From positions 1-50,427 of the forward strand of contig JAFRHR010000012.1 of the NCBI GenBank assembly GCA_017433195.1: a DNA stretch of 50,427 nt. Reading direction: 5' to 3'. A program made the translations under genes and the position numbers. Positions 34,179 through 41,547 of the stretch are shown here, piece after piece. This stretch comes from a bacterium (GTDB lineage Bacteria > Cyanobacteriota > Vampirovibrionia > Gastranaerophilales > Gastranaerophilaceae). Numbering within the stretch: the first letter of the stretch is position 1; the number at the start of each line of letters is the position of its first letter. Under the pieces are notes generated by a model, which was given only the letters and a program-made list of their open reading frames with translations, was not told the origin of the DNA and did no database searches.

Positions 34179-34994
34179 TTAATTTAAATGCCTGAATAAT
34201 GGTAAATTGTATATATTAACATCTTGTTGTTCTGTAGATTTATTATCATGGTTAATTGCATACATTTGTCTTAATACTGTCCATGGTGATGGTAATTCAA
34301 ATGGAGAATAACCATTAAATAAAGCAATATCATCGCATAAATCTAATAATACTCGGTGTTTATTGTAATAATATTCCATTTCATCATCTTTATTAGGATT
34401 TATATCAAATAAATCCGGTCGAGCATCTTTTATTGAAAGCAATATTGTTTTTACGGAAGGTTTACTTTCAAATTTAGGAAATTCCGCAAAACCTTTGATA
34501 TTTCTTTCCATATAAGTTTCAAATAAAGTTAATGCATTAAGATAAGAACTTCTATTCTGCTCATAATCTTTGAAATTATAATGAGCAACAGCATTTCTTA
34601 ATTCTAATAAAATAACTCTACCCTTTAATAAGGGGCTAAATTTTTCAGGAATTTTATTATAAAAATTACTAATGATTTGCTCTTTTCTAAATTGTTCACA
34701 ACACAAAACTATAAATAAAATATCCGAAAGATACATTATATTTACAAGTTTTTTAAATTTTAAAGATTCTTGATTGATTTGAGGATTCTTTAGAATTGCT
34801 AAAAAAGAATTTCCTGTTTTATGATTATATCGTTCAAGACGATTTTTATTTGAAAAGAATCTATGAAATTCAGTTATTGCATTATCTTTGTAGTATCCAA
34901 GGACAGATGAAATTAACTTCTTTTTCATTTGCATTTCTAATCGCATTAATCGACAGTATAATTTAGAAAATTCAAAATAATATTTTTCAATCAT
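34179..34994 (-). CDS. HEPN-like domain protein, possible abortive-infection factor
   Basis: 271 residues, all-helical by composition. The key motif is ELRNAVAHYNF with R133-x4-H138, the R-x4-H signature of HEPN ribonucleases, preceded by a long helical region (about 75-130). An N-terminal helix rich in Met/Lys/Arg is present. Composition is more AT-rich and codon use differs from flanking housekeeping genes, suggesting acquisition. No antitoxin-like partner gene adjoins it. It sits between the lone OppF-like gene and a small-RNA locus. Family beyond HEPN not recognised. Confidence 0.6.
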   Translation of the reverse strand: MIEKYYFEFSKLYCRLMRLEMQMKKKLISSVLGYYKDNAITEFHRFFSNKNRLERYNHKTGNSFLAILKNPQINQESLKFKKLVNIMYLSDILFIVLCCEQFRKEQIISNFYNKIPEKFSPLLKGRVILLELRNAVAHYNFKDYEQNRSSYLNALTLFETYMERNIKGFAEFPKFESKPSVKTILLSIKDARPDLFDINPNKDDEMEYYYNKHRVLLDLCDDIALFNGYSPFELPSPWTVLRQMYAINHDNKSTEQQDVNIYNLPLFRHLN

Positions 34995-35010
34995 AGAATT
35001 ATTTTATAAC

Positions 35011-35108
35011 AAAAAAGTGTATGCATAAAGCATACACTTACTTGCTTTTGTACTAAGGGAACCTGTCCTGCAGGCCTATGCCCTATCTCAATTTTGAGCT
35101 TGAGTACA
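35011..35108 (-). ncRNA. Candidate small RNA (about 98 nt) downstream of recR
   Basis: A near-consensus promoter (TTGATT at 35137-35142, 17 bp, TATAAT at 35114-35119) fires into an RNA with three parts. P1 is GTACT/AGTAC. P1 encloses a CTCA/TGAG hairpin and an AGGG...CCCT arm capped by CCTG-CAGGA-CAGG. After a short linker comes a perfect terminator AAGTGTATGC / GCATACACTT with T6. There is no open reading frame. The site next to ebfC-recR recalls loci of SRP RNA genes in other bacteria, but the SRP helix-8 motif is absent. Identity unknown. Confidence 0.6.
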
Positions 35109-35113
35109 CTATT

Positions 35114-35142
35114 ATTATAACTCATTATAACACTAAAATCAA
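35114..35142 (-). promoter_or_regulatory. Promoter of the candidate small RNA
   Basis: TTGATT-17 bp-TATAAT on the minus strand. The start predicted near 35107 coincides with the P1 strand of the RNA. Confidence 0.65.
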
Positions 35143-35212
35143 CCCTGCTTCTTTATTCATGGGTATTTCAATAATTGTAATAATCATAATTAACTTGATA
35201 TTGTCTGATTTT

Positions 35213-35809
35213 TTATAATTCGTGTCTGCCCTCAATTGCTTTTGCGAGGGTAATTTCGTCTGCATATTCCAAATCAGTTCCGACAGGTAACCCGAAAGCA
35301 ATTCTCGAAATTTTTATTCCGAAAGGTTTTATTAGTTTTGTTAGGTACATACTTGTTGCTTCGCCTTCAACAGACGGACTTAATGCCAAAATAACCTCTT
35401 TAACATTTTCATCGGTTAATCTTGTCAGAAGTTCTTTAATTCTGATATCTTCAGCTCCAATGCCGTCCATCGGAGAAATAAGCCCCTGCAAAACGTGATA
35501 AAGCCCTTTATATTCGTTTGTTTTTTCTATTGCAATAAGGTCTTTTGTTTCAGAAACCACACAAATAACTGATTTATTTCTGTCAGACGAACTGCAGATT
35601 TCACAAGGCGAAGTCGTTGATATGTTGTAACAGATTTCGCAGGTACAGGTATTCTTTTTGGCCTCTACAAGTGCAGTTGCAAATTTTTCTACCTCTGATA
35701 ACGGCATTTTCAATATCTGAAATGCCATTCTCTGGGCAGATTTAGGACCTATTGCCTGAAATTTCTGGAATTGTTCAATTAAGACTGCTATTGCTTTGGG
35801 ATAAATCAT
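35213..35809 (-). CDS. recR: Recombination mediator RecR
   Basis: 198 residues, full length. An N-terminal helix-hairpin-helix (KFQAIGPKSAQRMAFQIL) is followed by a Cys4 zinc finger (CTCEICYN ... PCEIC, about 54-71), a Toprim domain (VICVVSETKDLIAIE, LALSPSVEGEATSMYL) and the C-terminal GTDLEYADEITLAKAIEGR. RecR helps load RecA during gap repair. It follows ebfC with a 1-bp gap, the usual pairing. Confidence 0.96.
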   Translation of the reverse strand: MIYPKAIAVLIEQFQKFQAIGPKSAQRMAFQILKMPLSEVEKFATALVEAKKNTCTCEICYNISTTSPCEICSSSDRNKSVICVVSETKDLIAIEKTNEYKGLYHVLQGLISPMDGIGAEDIRIKELLTRLTDENVKEVILALSPSVEGEATSMYLTKLIKPFGIKISRIAFGLPVGTDLEYADEITLAKAIEGRHEL

Positions 35810-35810
35810 T

Positions 35811-36137
35811 TTAGAACAAACCCGGAATACTTATACCGCCTGTTAAAGCTTTCATTTTTTCTTCCATAATGTTATGAGCCTTGTCGGAAGTTTTTATTAT
35901 AGCGGAAGATATAATATCTTCCAACATTTCAATAGTTTCCTGACTTACTGATGACGGATCGTCGCAGTTTATTGCCTCGGGCGATAATTTTATTGATTTA
36001 AATTTTCCCTGACCGTCACATATAACTTTTACACCGGAAACTTCTTCCGTAACTTCCATTGCGGACAATTCTTCCTGAACATTTTTCATTCTTTTTTGAA
36101 GGTTTTGTGCCTGCTGCATCATTTGCATCATATTCAT
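35811..36137 (-). CDS. ebfC: Nucleoid-associated protein YbaB/EbfC
   Basis: 108 residues, the typical YbaB/EbfC length, with the Met/Gln-rich start MNMMQMMQQAQNLQKRM, GQGKFKSIKLSPEAI and the DKAHNIMEEKMKALTGGISI end. It is a dimeric DNA-binding protein. AGGAGGAG precedes the ATG. It is translationally coupled to recR. Confidence 0.95.
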   Translation of the reverse strand: MNMMQMMQQAQNLQKRMKNVQEELSAMEVTEEVSGVKVICDGQGKFKSIKLSPEAINCDDPSSVSQETIEMLEDIISSAIIKTSDKAHNIMEEKMKALTGGISIPGLF

Positions 36138-36195
36138 AGTTAAAAACTCCTCCTGATAAATAGACTTATTGTATTGTATATTATAAAATAAAGTT

Positions 36196-36981
36196 ATGCA
36201 ACCGAAAACTTATCTTAATAAAAATATTAAAAACGGAGTATTACTCAGATGGGGAAAGCCCACTCTTACTGTTTTTATTGCCCCGATGAAATTTTATTCA
36301 AAACAGGGACAGGACCTTGTTTACAGAAAACTTGTAACAAAAGCACTTGATGCGTGGACTGCGGCAAGTAAGGGTGCGGTTAAATTTAAGGTAACAAATG
36401 TACTTTTGGATTCACAGATAAATATTGAATGGCGAAGAGTTGACAGAAAGGCGCTTGGACACTGCCAATTCTTTTTCGATAACCTGAACAGACTGTATGG
36501 AGCAGAAGTTTCAATAGGTTTAACTGACGGACTTATACACGAGAAATACAATTCAGAAAAAGAAGTTTATCATACAATTTTGCACGAAATCGGGCACGCA
36601 ATTGGTTTAGGACACAGCCCTTATCCCGAAGATATAATGTATACTCCGCACCAGTACGGGAATACGCATTTATCAGTAAACGACAGTGCGTCCGTTTGCT
36701 GGCTTTACAGAATACCTCAGGGAATGCCTGTAAGCAAATTTGCTCAAAAACATTCTGTGAATACGGATAGTGATATTGATGCGGTAATAAAAAAGATAAT
36801 GGAAAAGAATAATCCTCAAACCCAAACTCCGCAGAAAAAACAGTACCCTGACAGGTCTGAACTCAGAAGAAATCTGCTTGATGAGGCAATGGAAATCGGA
36901 AATATAAGGAAATATAATTTATCCCTGCAAAATATAGAAATCGATGAAGATGTAAAAAAACACTTGAGAGGTGATAAATAA
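36196..36981 (+). CDS. Matrixin-type (M10-like) zinc metalloprotease
   Basis: 261 residues. The metzincin motif HEIGHAIGLGH is complete (H130, H134, H140, catalytic E131), followed by a Met-turn candidate in PEDIMYTPHQ. The upstream part (ALDAWTAASKGAVKFKV, INIEWRRVDRKALGHC) matches the matrixin strand region. A cysteine near the motif might act as a switch. No signal peptide is seen, so it is either cytoplasmic or uses another export route. A Gln/Pro/Thr-rich linker near 205-222 precedes a helical tail. It is transcribed divergently from ebfC. Confidence 0.82.
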   Translation: MQPKTYLNKNIKNGVLLRWGKPTLTVFIAPMKFYSKQGQDLVYRKLVTKALDAWTAASKGAVKFKVTNVLLDSQINIEWRRVDRKALGHCQFFFDNLNRLYGAEVSIGLTDGLIHEKYNSEKEVYHTILHEIGHAIGLGHSPYPEDIMYTPHQYGNTHLSVNDSASVCWLYRIPQGMPVSKFAQKHSVNTDSDIDAVIKKIMEKNNPQTQTPQKKQYPDRSELRRNLLDEAMEIGNIRKYNLSLQNIEIDEDVKKHLRGDK

Positions 36982-36989
36982 CAGGCTTA

Positions 36990-37155
36990 TAATATTCCCT
37001 CGCCTTTGAGGAGAGGGTACGGCAGTGGGTGTTGCGTAAGCAACATAGTCTGCCGAGGGTGAGGTGCTAATTTACTATCTTGGTTCCTTTAACATAAATC
37101 GGGACACATATGTGTCCCGATCACGCCTCAGAAAGTGATGAAAAATCACAGGCGT
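36990..37155. repeat. GAGGAGAGGG repeat followed by a perfect 24-bp palindrome and a nested hairpin
   Basis: 36992-37067 is a repeat copy containing GTTGCGTAAGCAAC. 37098-37121 is a perfect palindrome (ATCGGGACACAT and its complement). 37123-37155 folds as ACGCCT ... AGGCGT enclosing GTGAT/ATCAC. The rest of the 342-bp gap up to 37323 is AT-rich leader of the dehydrogenase gene with no gene. Confidence 0.75.
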
Positions 37156-37323
37156 ATTTATAATTCGGATGAGAGTATGGATTTGTTTTATGTTTTAAGA
37201 ATAAAAAATTTTTCACAAAAAAACATTGGATAGTTTTCTGATCTTTTAACAGAAATTATTAGAAATTCAGGCAATAGAAAAATTGCTTCAAACATTTTTA
37301 TATGTTTTCAGGAGAAAATTTTT

Positions 37324-38325
37324 ATGAAAATGTTATTTTTTGAGGAAAAAGAAACCGAAAAGACTTACTTTGAAACACATGAATTACCTGATTTTGAGAT
37401 TACACGGTTTGAAACGACACTTAATCAGAATACCGAACTGACAGAAGAACAGTACAGAGAAACCGTCATTTTAAATGTTTTTATAAATTCCGAAATTTCA
37501 AAAGAAGTCATTTCAAAATTTAAAAACTTAATGATAATAGCGACTCGCTCAACAGGTTATAATCATATCGATATTGATGAGTGCAAAAGACGAAATATAG
37601 CAGTAATAAACGTTGAAAATTACGGCAGAACATCTGTTGCAGAGTACACAATAGGGCTTATGATAGCACTTTTAAGAAAAATAATTCCCGCAAATGAAAA
37701 CATTAAGCGACATATTTTGTGTAAGGATTGTTACAACGGAAAAGATCTTTCAAATATGACTTTGGGCGTTATCGGAACAGGTGCAATTGGAGAAACCGTC
37801 TGCAAAATTGCAAACGCTTTTGATATGAAAATCCTTGCATGCGATTGCCTCAAAAACGAAAACATAAAAGACTTTACAGAATATTGTGATTTTGACGAAC
37901 TTCTTAAAACTTCGGATATAATCACCTTACATCTGCCTTATCACAAAAGCACATACCATTTGTTAGGTGAAAATGAGTTTGAAAAAATGAAAGACGGAGT
38001 TTACATAATAAATACTTCAAGGGGCGAACTCATTGATATTGAGGCACTTTATAATTCAATAATTAAAGGAAAAGTAAAAGGTGCAGCACTTGATGTTCTG
38101 GAATGTGAACCTTCAATCTTCAGTCATCCCATGCCGGCAGGTTTACCTCAAAACGACTGCTTAAAATACACAATGTATGCTTGGCTTCTCGCTGAAAATC
38201 CAAATATCATTATTACCCCGCATATTGCATATTGTACGACAGATTCTGTTAATAAAATTATGGATACAACTTTTAAATCAATAAAAGACTATTTTAAAGG
38301 CAGAAATACGAACCTTGTTTTTTAA
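37324..38325 (+). CDS. D-2-hydroxyacid dehydrogenase (D-lactate dehydrogenase-like)
   Basis: 333 residues. The NAD-binding motif GVIGTGAIGETV (about 148-159) and catalytic Arg in NTSRGELID, Glu in LECEPS and His in TPHIAYCTTDS are all present. It reduces 2-oxo acids to D-2-hydroxy acids with NADH; D-lactate is the likeliest product. It has an insertion of polar residues around 265-290. CAGGAG precedes the ATG with about 10 nt. VanH-type or other keto-acid reductases are alternatives. It stands alone. Confidence 0.87.
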   Translation: MKMLFFEEKETEKTYFETHELPDFEITRFETTLNQNTELTEEQYRETVILNVFINSEISKEVISKFKNLMIIATRSTGYNHIDIDECKRRNIAVINVENYGRTSVAEYTIGLMIALLRKIIPANENIKRHILCKDCYNGKDLSNMTLGVIGTGAIGETVCKIANAFDMKILACDCLKNENIKDFTEYCDFDELLKTSDIITLHLPYHKSTYHLLGENEFEKMKDGVYIINTSRGELIDIEALYNSIIKGKVKGAALDVLECEPSIFSHPMPAGLPQNDCLKYTMYAWLLAENPNIIITPHIAYCTTDSVNKIMDTTFKSIKDYFKGRNTNLVF

Positions 38326-38411
38326 GTTATTAAAATAATATTAGAAAATCGAAGAATAAGAAAAAAATATAATATACTAATAAAGTAAAGAGAATTAAGA
38401 AGGGGAAAAAT

Positions 38412-39200
38412 ATGATAGATAAAACTGCAATAATCCATCCGAGTGCCGTAATTGCAGAGGATGCGATAATAGGACCTAACGTTGTAATAGGCGAGAGTGT
38501 AAAGATTGGGAGCAAAACAAGAGTTATAGCAAATGTTTATATAGAACATGCGGAAATTGGCGAAAGATGTACAATTAGTCCGTTTGCAACGATAGGAACT
38601 GAACCTCAGGATTTGGGCTATAAGGGTGAAGATACAAAAGTTGTTATCGGAAACGATACAATAATAAAGGAAAACGTTACTATTCACAGAGGTGCAGCTT
38701 GCGGTGATTTCACAACAAGAGTCGGAAACAAATGCTTACTTATGGTTGGCTCACACATTGCACATAACTGCGTTTTGGAAGACGAAGTTATCCTTGCAAA
38801 CCTTGTAACTTTGGGCGGACATATTCATGTCGGATTCGGAGCATTTGTCGGAGGAATGAGTGTATTCCACCAAAATGTAAGAATAGGGAAAATGGCAATT
38901 GTAAGCGGTTTTTCGGCAGGAAGACAAGATGTTTTACCTTATTCAAAATCAGACGGCAGACCGGCAGTTGCAAGAGGTCTTAACGTTATTGCTTTAAAAA
39001 GAAGAGGAATTTCTCTTGAAGACAGAACTATTGCAAACGAAGCATTAAAATTATTAATTTCAAAAGAATACAATACCTCTCAGGCAATTGAAAAAATTCT
39101 TGAAACAGGAAAAACAAACGAATTGGTTGATGAAATGATTAAATTTGTAAAAGAATCAAAAAGAGGTGTTTGTTTAAAAACTTTTAAGGATGTTGAATAA
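38412..39200 (+). CDS. lpxA: Acyl-ACP--UDP-N-acetylglucosamine O-acyltransferase
   Basis: 262 residues, the usual LpxA length. Left-handed beta-helix hexapeptides (IHPSAVIAEDAIIGPNVVIG) lead to the catalytic His in GSHIAHNCVL (near 117-121), FGAFVGGMSVFHQNVRIG, and an alpha-helical C-terminal domain. It starts lipid A synthesis, so the cell has an LPS-type outer membrane. No other lpx gene adjoins, in contrast to common lpxD-fabZ-lpxA clusters. A strong terminator follows. Confidence 0.95.
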   Translation: MIDKTAIIHPSAVIAEDAIIGPNVVIGESVKIGSKTRVIANVYIEHAEIGERCTISPFATIGTEPQDLGYKGEDTKVVIGNDTIIKENVTIHRGAACGDFTTRVGNKCLLMVGSHIAHNCVLEDEVILANLVTLGGHIHVGFGAFVGGMSVFHQNVRIGKMAIVSGFSAGRQDVLPYSKSDGRPAVARGLNVIALKRRGISLEDRTIANEALKLLISKEYNTSQAIEKILETGKTNELVDEMIKFVKESKRGVCLKTFKDVE

Positions 39201-39217
39201 ATTTAATTTCAAATTAA

Positions 39218-39258
39218 AAGGGCGGGGAAAATAAATTTTCCCCGCCCTTATATTTTTT
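39218..39258 (+). terminator. Intrinsic terminator of lpxA
   Basis: AAGGGCGGGGAAAA / TTTTCCCCGCCCTT, a 14-bp perfect stem with a TAAA loop and T-rich tail. Confidence 0.93.
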
Positions 39259-39319
39259 AATTTATCTATACGATGTAATACTGTATTAAACAAAATAACA
39301 TGTGAAAGGAGGTGGTTTT

Positions 39320-39601
39320 ATGAGTTCGGATATTACTGTTAATATGGGCTTAAACAATAACCCTTATGTAATAATGCCGTTAAAAAAGGAAACAGATAAC
39401 GGACTTAAAGTTACAACCACCGATAATAAAGATTTTTCCGACTTTATGAACAGAGTTGACGAAATAAAAGCAGCCGATACAAACAAAGATAACGTTATCA
39501 GTTTAAAAGAACTCAAAAACTACGATTGCAAAACGGAATTTGCAAAAAATCTTTTAAATACGATGGAACAAATGGCAAAAGACCATATACTTAAAGGTTA
39601 G
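39320..39601 (+). CDS. Small EF-hand calcium-binding protein (93 aa)
   Basis: AAAGGAGGTGG, a near-perfect anti-16S match, places the start at ATG 39320. An upstream GTG would overlap that site. 93 residues, no signal peptide. One canonical EF-hand loop runs D53-T-N-K-D-N-V-I-S-L-K-E64, flanked by helices. The N-terminus is polar and Asn-rich (MSSDITVNMGLNNNPYVI), like other orphan proteins in this window. A single EF-hand suggests dimerisation or a cohesin-free role. Partner unknown. Confidence 0.75.
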   Translation: MSSDITVNMGLNNNPYVIMPLKKETDNGLKVTTTDNKDFSDFMNRVDEIKAADTNKDNVISLKELKNYDCKTEFAKNLLNTMEQMAKDHILKG

Positions 39602-39621
39602 ACAAGAGATTTTATGCTTTT

Positions 39622-39663
39622 TCCTCTCCTTCGAGGAGAGGGTTAGGGTGAGGTGTTAATCCT
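39622..39663. repeat. GAGGAGAGGG-family dispersed repeat
   Basis: CCTCTCCTTCGAGGAGAGG palindrome followed by GTTAGGGTGAGGTGTTAATC, same family as near 2300. Confidence 0.85.
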
Positions 39664-39676
39664 CATTTTAAATCTG

Positions 39677-40501
39677 CTAAATAATACTTTTCTGCAATCT
39701 TTGAGTACGGTTTTCACTCAGAAGGTTTTTAAGTTTCATGATAGCCTGTGCGTGGAGTTGGCAAATTCTTGATTCCGATATATTTATGGTTTCGCCTATT
39801 TCTTTTAAGGTCATGTTTTCATGATAGTAAAGCACCATAATCATTCTTTCTCTTTCAGGTAAACGTTTCAAGGCTTCCTCCAATTCTTTCTTAACATCTT
39901 TTTGTTCCAGAACTTCCTGCGGAGAAGGTTTTTTGTCATCCTGAATTGTATCAATAACCTCTATTGAATCATCGTCCGACATTTTCTTGTCATAGAGAGA
40001 GGTAATTGTCGTATCTTCAGCAAGAATCTGGTCAACTTTTTCTTTTTCAATACCTAATGCCTCCGCAACTTCTGAATTTGTTGCCATACGGCCTAAGGTT
40101 TGTTTTAATTCTTCCTGTTTATCTTTAACTTCTTTAATTTTTCTTCTTATACTTCTCGGTAGGAAATCCTGAGAACGTATTTTATCGATAATGTTCCCAC
40201 GGATTCTGATTAAAGCGTAAGTTTCAAACTTCGCACCTGCACTTGGCGAATACTTTTCAACGGCATCGATAAGTCCTTCAACCCCGTAACTTAAAATGTC
40301 TTCAAACGAAAAAGTCGGCGGCAGAGCAACTTTTACACGACCGACAACGTATCTTGTAAGGTAAATATACTGAACAATAAGTTCATCACGGAGCTTTTTG
40401 TTGGTTCTGTCAGCAAAATAATCATGCCAAAGCTGAACCAATTCATCTTCAGAAAGGCGCTTTATATTGTTATAAGAACTAAAAGTATTATCTTGCTCCA
40501 T
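39677..40501 (-). CDS. RNA polymerase sigma factor, FliA/WhiG type
   Basis: 274 residues, a compact sigma-70 family member. Region 2 reads FSFEDILSYGVEGLIDAVEKY and FETYALIRIRGNIIDKIRSQ, followed by DFLPRSIRRK, typical of sigma-28/WhiG. Region 3 is near 125-160, and region 4 has the helix-turn-helix MTLKEIGETINISESRICQL. Such factors direct motility or developmental genes. No flagellar genes are in the window, so its regulon is unknown. It is monocistronic, facing the EF-hand gene across a repeat. Confidence 0.9.
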   Translation of the reverse strand: MEQDNTFSSYNNIKRLSEDELVQLWHDYFADRTNKKLRDELIVQYIYLTRYVVGRVKVALPPTFSFEDILSYGVEGLIDAVEKYSPSAGAKFETYALIRIRGNIIDKIRSQDFLPRSIRRKIKEVKDKQEELKQTLGRMATNSEVAEALGIEKEKVDQILAEDTTITSLYDKKMSDDDSIEVIDTIQDDKKPSPQEVLEQKDVKKELEEALKRLPERERMIMVLYYHENMTLKEIGETINISESRICQLHAQAIMKLKNLLSENRTQRLQKSII

Positions 40502-40620
40502 CCCATGCCTATATAAAAAAGTACTTTCTATTCTATTTTATATAATTCGGCAACAGATACATCGTGTATCTGTATGATTTGAAAAATACCTTTTATTTAT
40601 AAGGGCAAGAACAAACTATA

Positions 40621-41547
40621 CTAACAGTTTTGTACTTTTTCTTTATTTAATTCAGGATGAGCGATAGCATTTTTTACTTTTACACCAAGATGTGCGGCAA
40701 GACCGAATAAACCGGCCATTGCAACATAAGTTGCTAAACCGTATCTGTTACTATTTGCAACTTTTTTTGCAAGATCAGGAGACAAAAGTTTCTTTGCATA
40801 CTGATTTCCTTTTAATGTTGCCAAACCTTCTTCCGCAATAGTCGGCAAGAATGTTGCAGCAGTCAGAACACCTGCATTTTTCTGTATAAATGTTGTTGCT
40901 TTATCCCATATACCCTGTGGTTTTTCACCTTCGGCTTTAGGTTTTTTAAGTAAACCGATTGCTATGATAGGTAATGCTAAAATTGTTGCTTTTCTGCTTT
41001 TTTGAAGAATTTTTGTTGCCTTATTTAAATTAGCATTCATAGCATGACCTGCTTCGTGGAAACCTGCCAAAGCAAATTTATTTCCGTCAGGCATTAATAT
41101 TTTGTTAGACTTTGATAAATAAGCGGCATTACAACCACGTTCAACCATTTCTCTTGCACCTTCAATCTGTTGTTTTACTCTGTTCGGTGTAAGTTTTGCT
41201 ATAAATCCGTTACCCATTTCTTTGGTAAGCAATTCTGTTACTTCGGCAGAATTTCTTGAAGATGCTTTAACAATTTCAACACCTCTATCTTTTAAACCGG
41301 ACATTTCTAATGTTTTTTGCAACGCTTCCGAAACTTTTACGGATTCTTCAGCAGCCAAACTGCCGTTAATTTTTTGCATTTTATTAATACATTTTATAGC
41401 AAATGGAGTCTGAAAAAGCGGAACTGACTGGTAAATAGCACCACCTGCAATAACACCCCCAATTTTTCTGCCGATATTTTTATCTTCCTTTCGGGGTTGT
41501 ACTGCCTGATATGGATTTACCTGATTTAAACTTACACCACTTACCAT
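40621..41547 (-). CDS. Membrane-associated HExxH protein (308 aa), putative metallopeptidase
   Basis: Start chosen at 41547, where AAAGGAG sits 7 nt upstream. An in-frame ATG 69 bases earlier adds only an unlikely N-terminus. The N-terminus MVSGVSLNQVNPYQAVQPRK is polar. A hydrophobic segment lies near 29-47. H164-E-A-G-H168 in FALAGFHEAGHAMNANLNK is an HExxH zinc motif, followed by hydrophobic segments near 183-197, 230-245 and 272-288. It could be a membrane zinc peptidase of an undescribed type. A third ligand is not obvious, so activity is uncertain. Confidence 0.6.
   Translation of the reverse strand: MVSGVSLNQVNPYQAVQPRKEDKNIGRKIGGVIAGGAIYQSVPLFQTPFAIKCINKMQKINGSLAAEESVKVSEALQKTLEMSGLKDRGVEIVKASSRNSAEVTELLTKEMGNGFIAKLTPNRVKQQIEGAREMVERGCNAAYLSKSNKILMPDGNKFALAGFHEAGHAMNANLNKATKILQKSRKATILALPIIAIGLLKKPKAEGEKPQGIWDKATTFIQKNAGVLTAATFLPTIAEEGLATLKGNQYAKKLLSPDLAKKVANSNRYGLATYVAMAGLFGLAAHLGVKVKNAIAHPELNKEKVQNC

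Noticed and set aside
35011..35108. Small SRP RNA (4.5S) as identity of the recR-side RNA
   Set aside because: The conserved helix-8 GGUCAGG / GGAAG / AGCAGCC motifs are absent.
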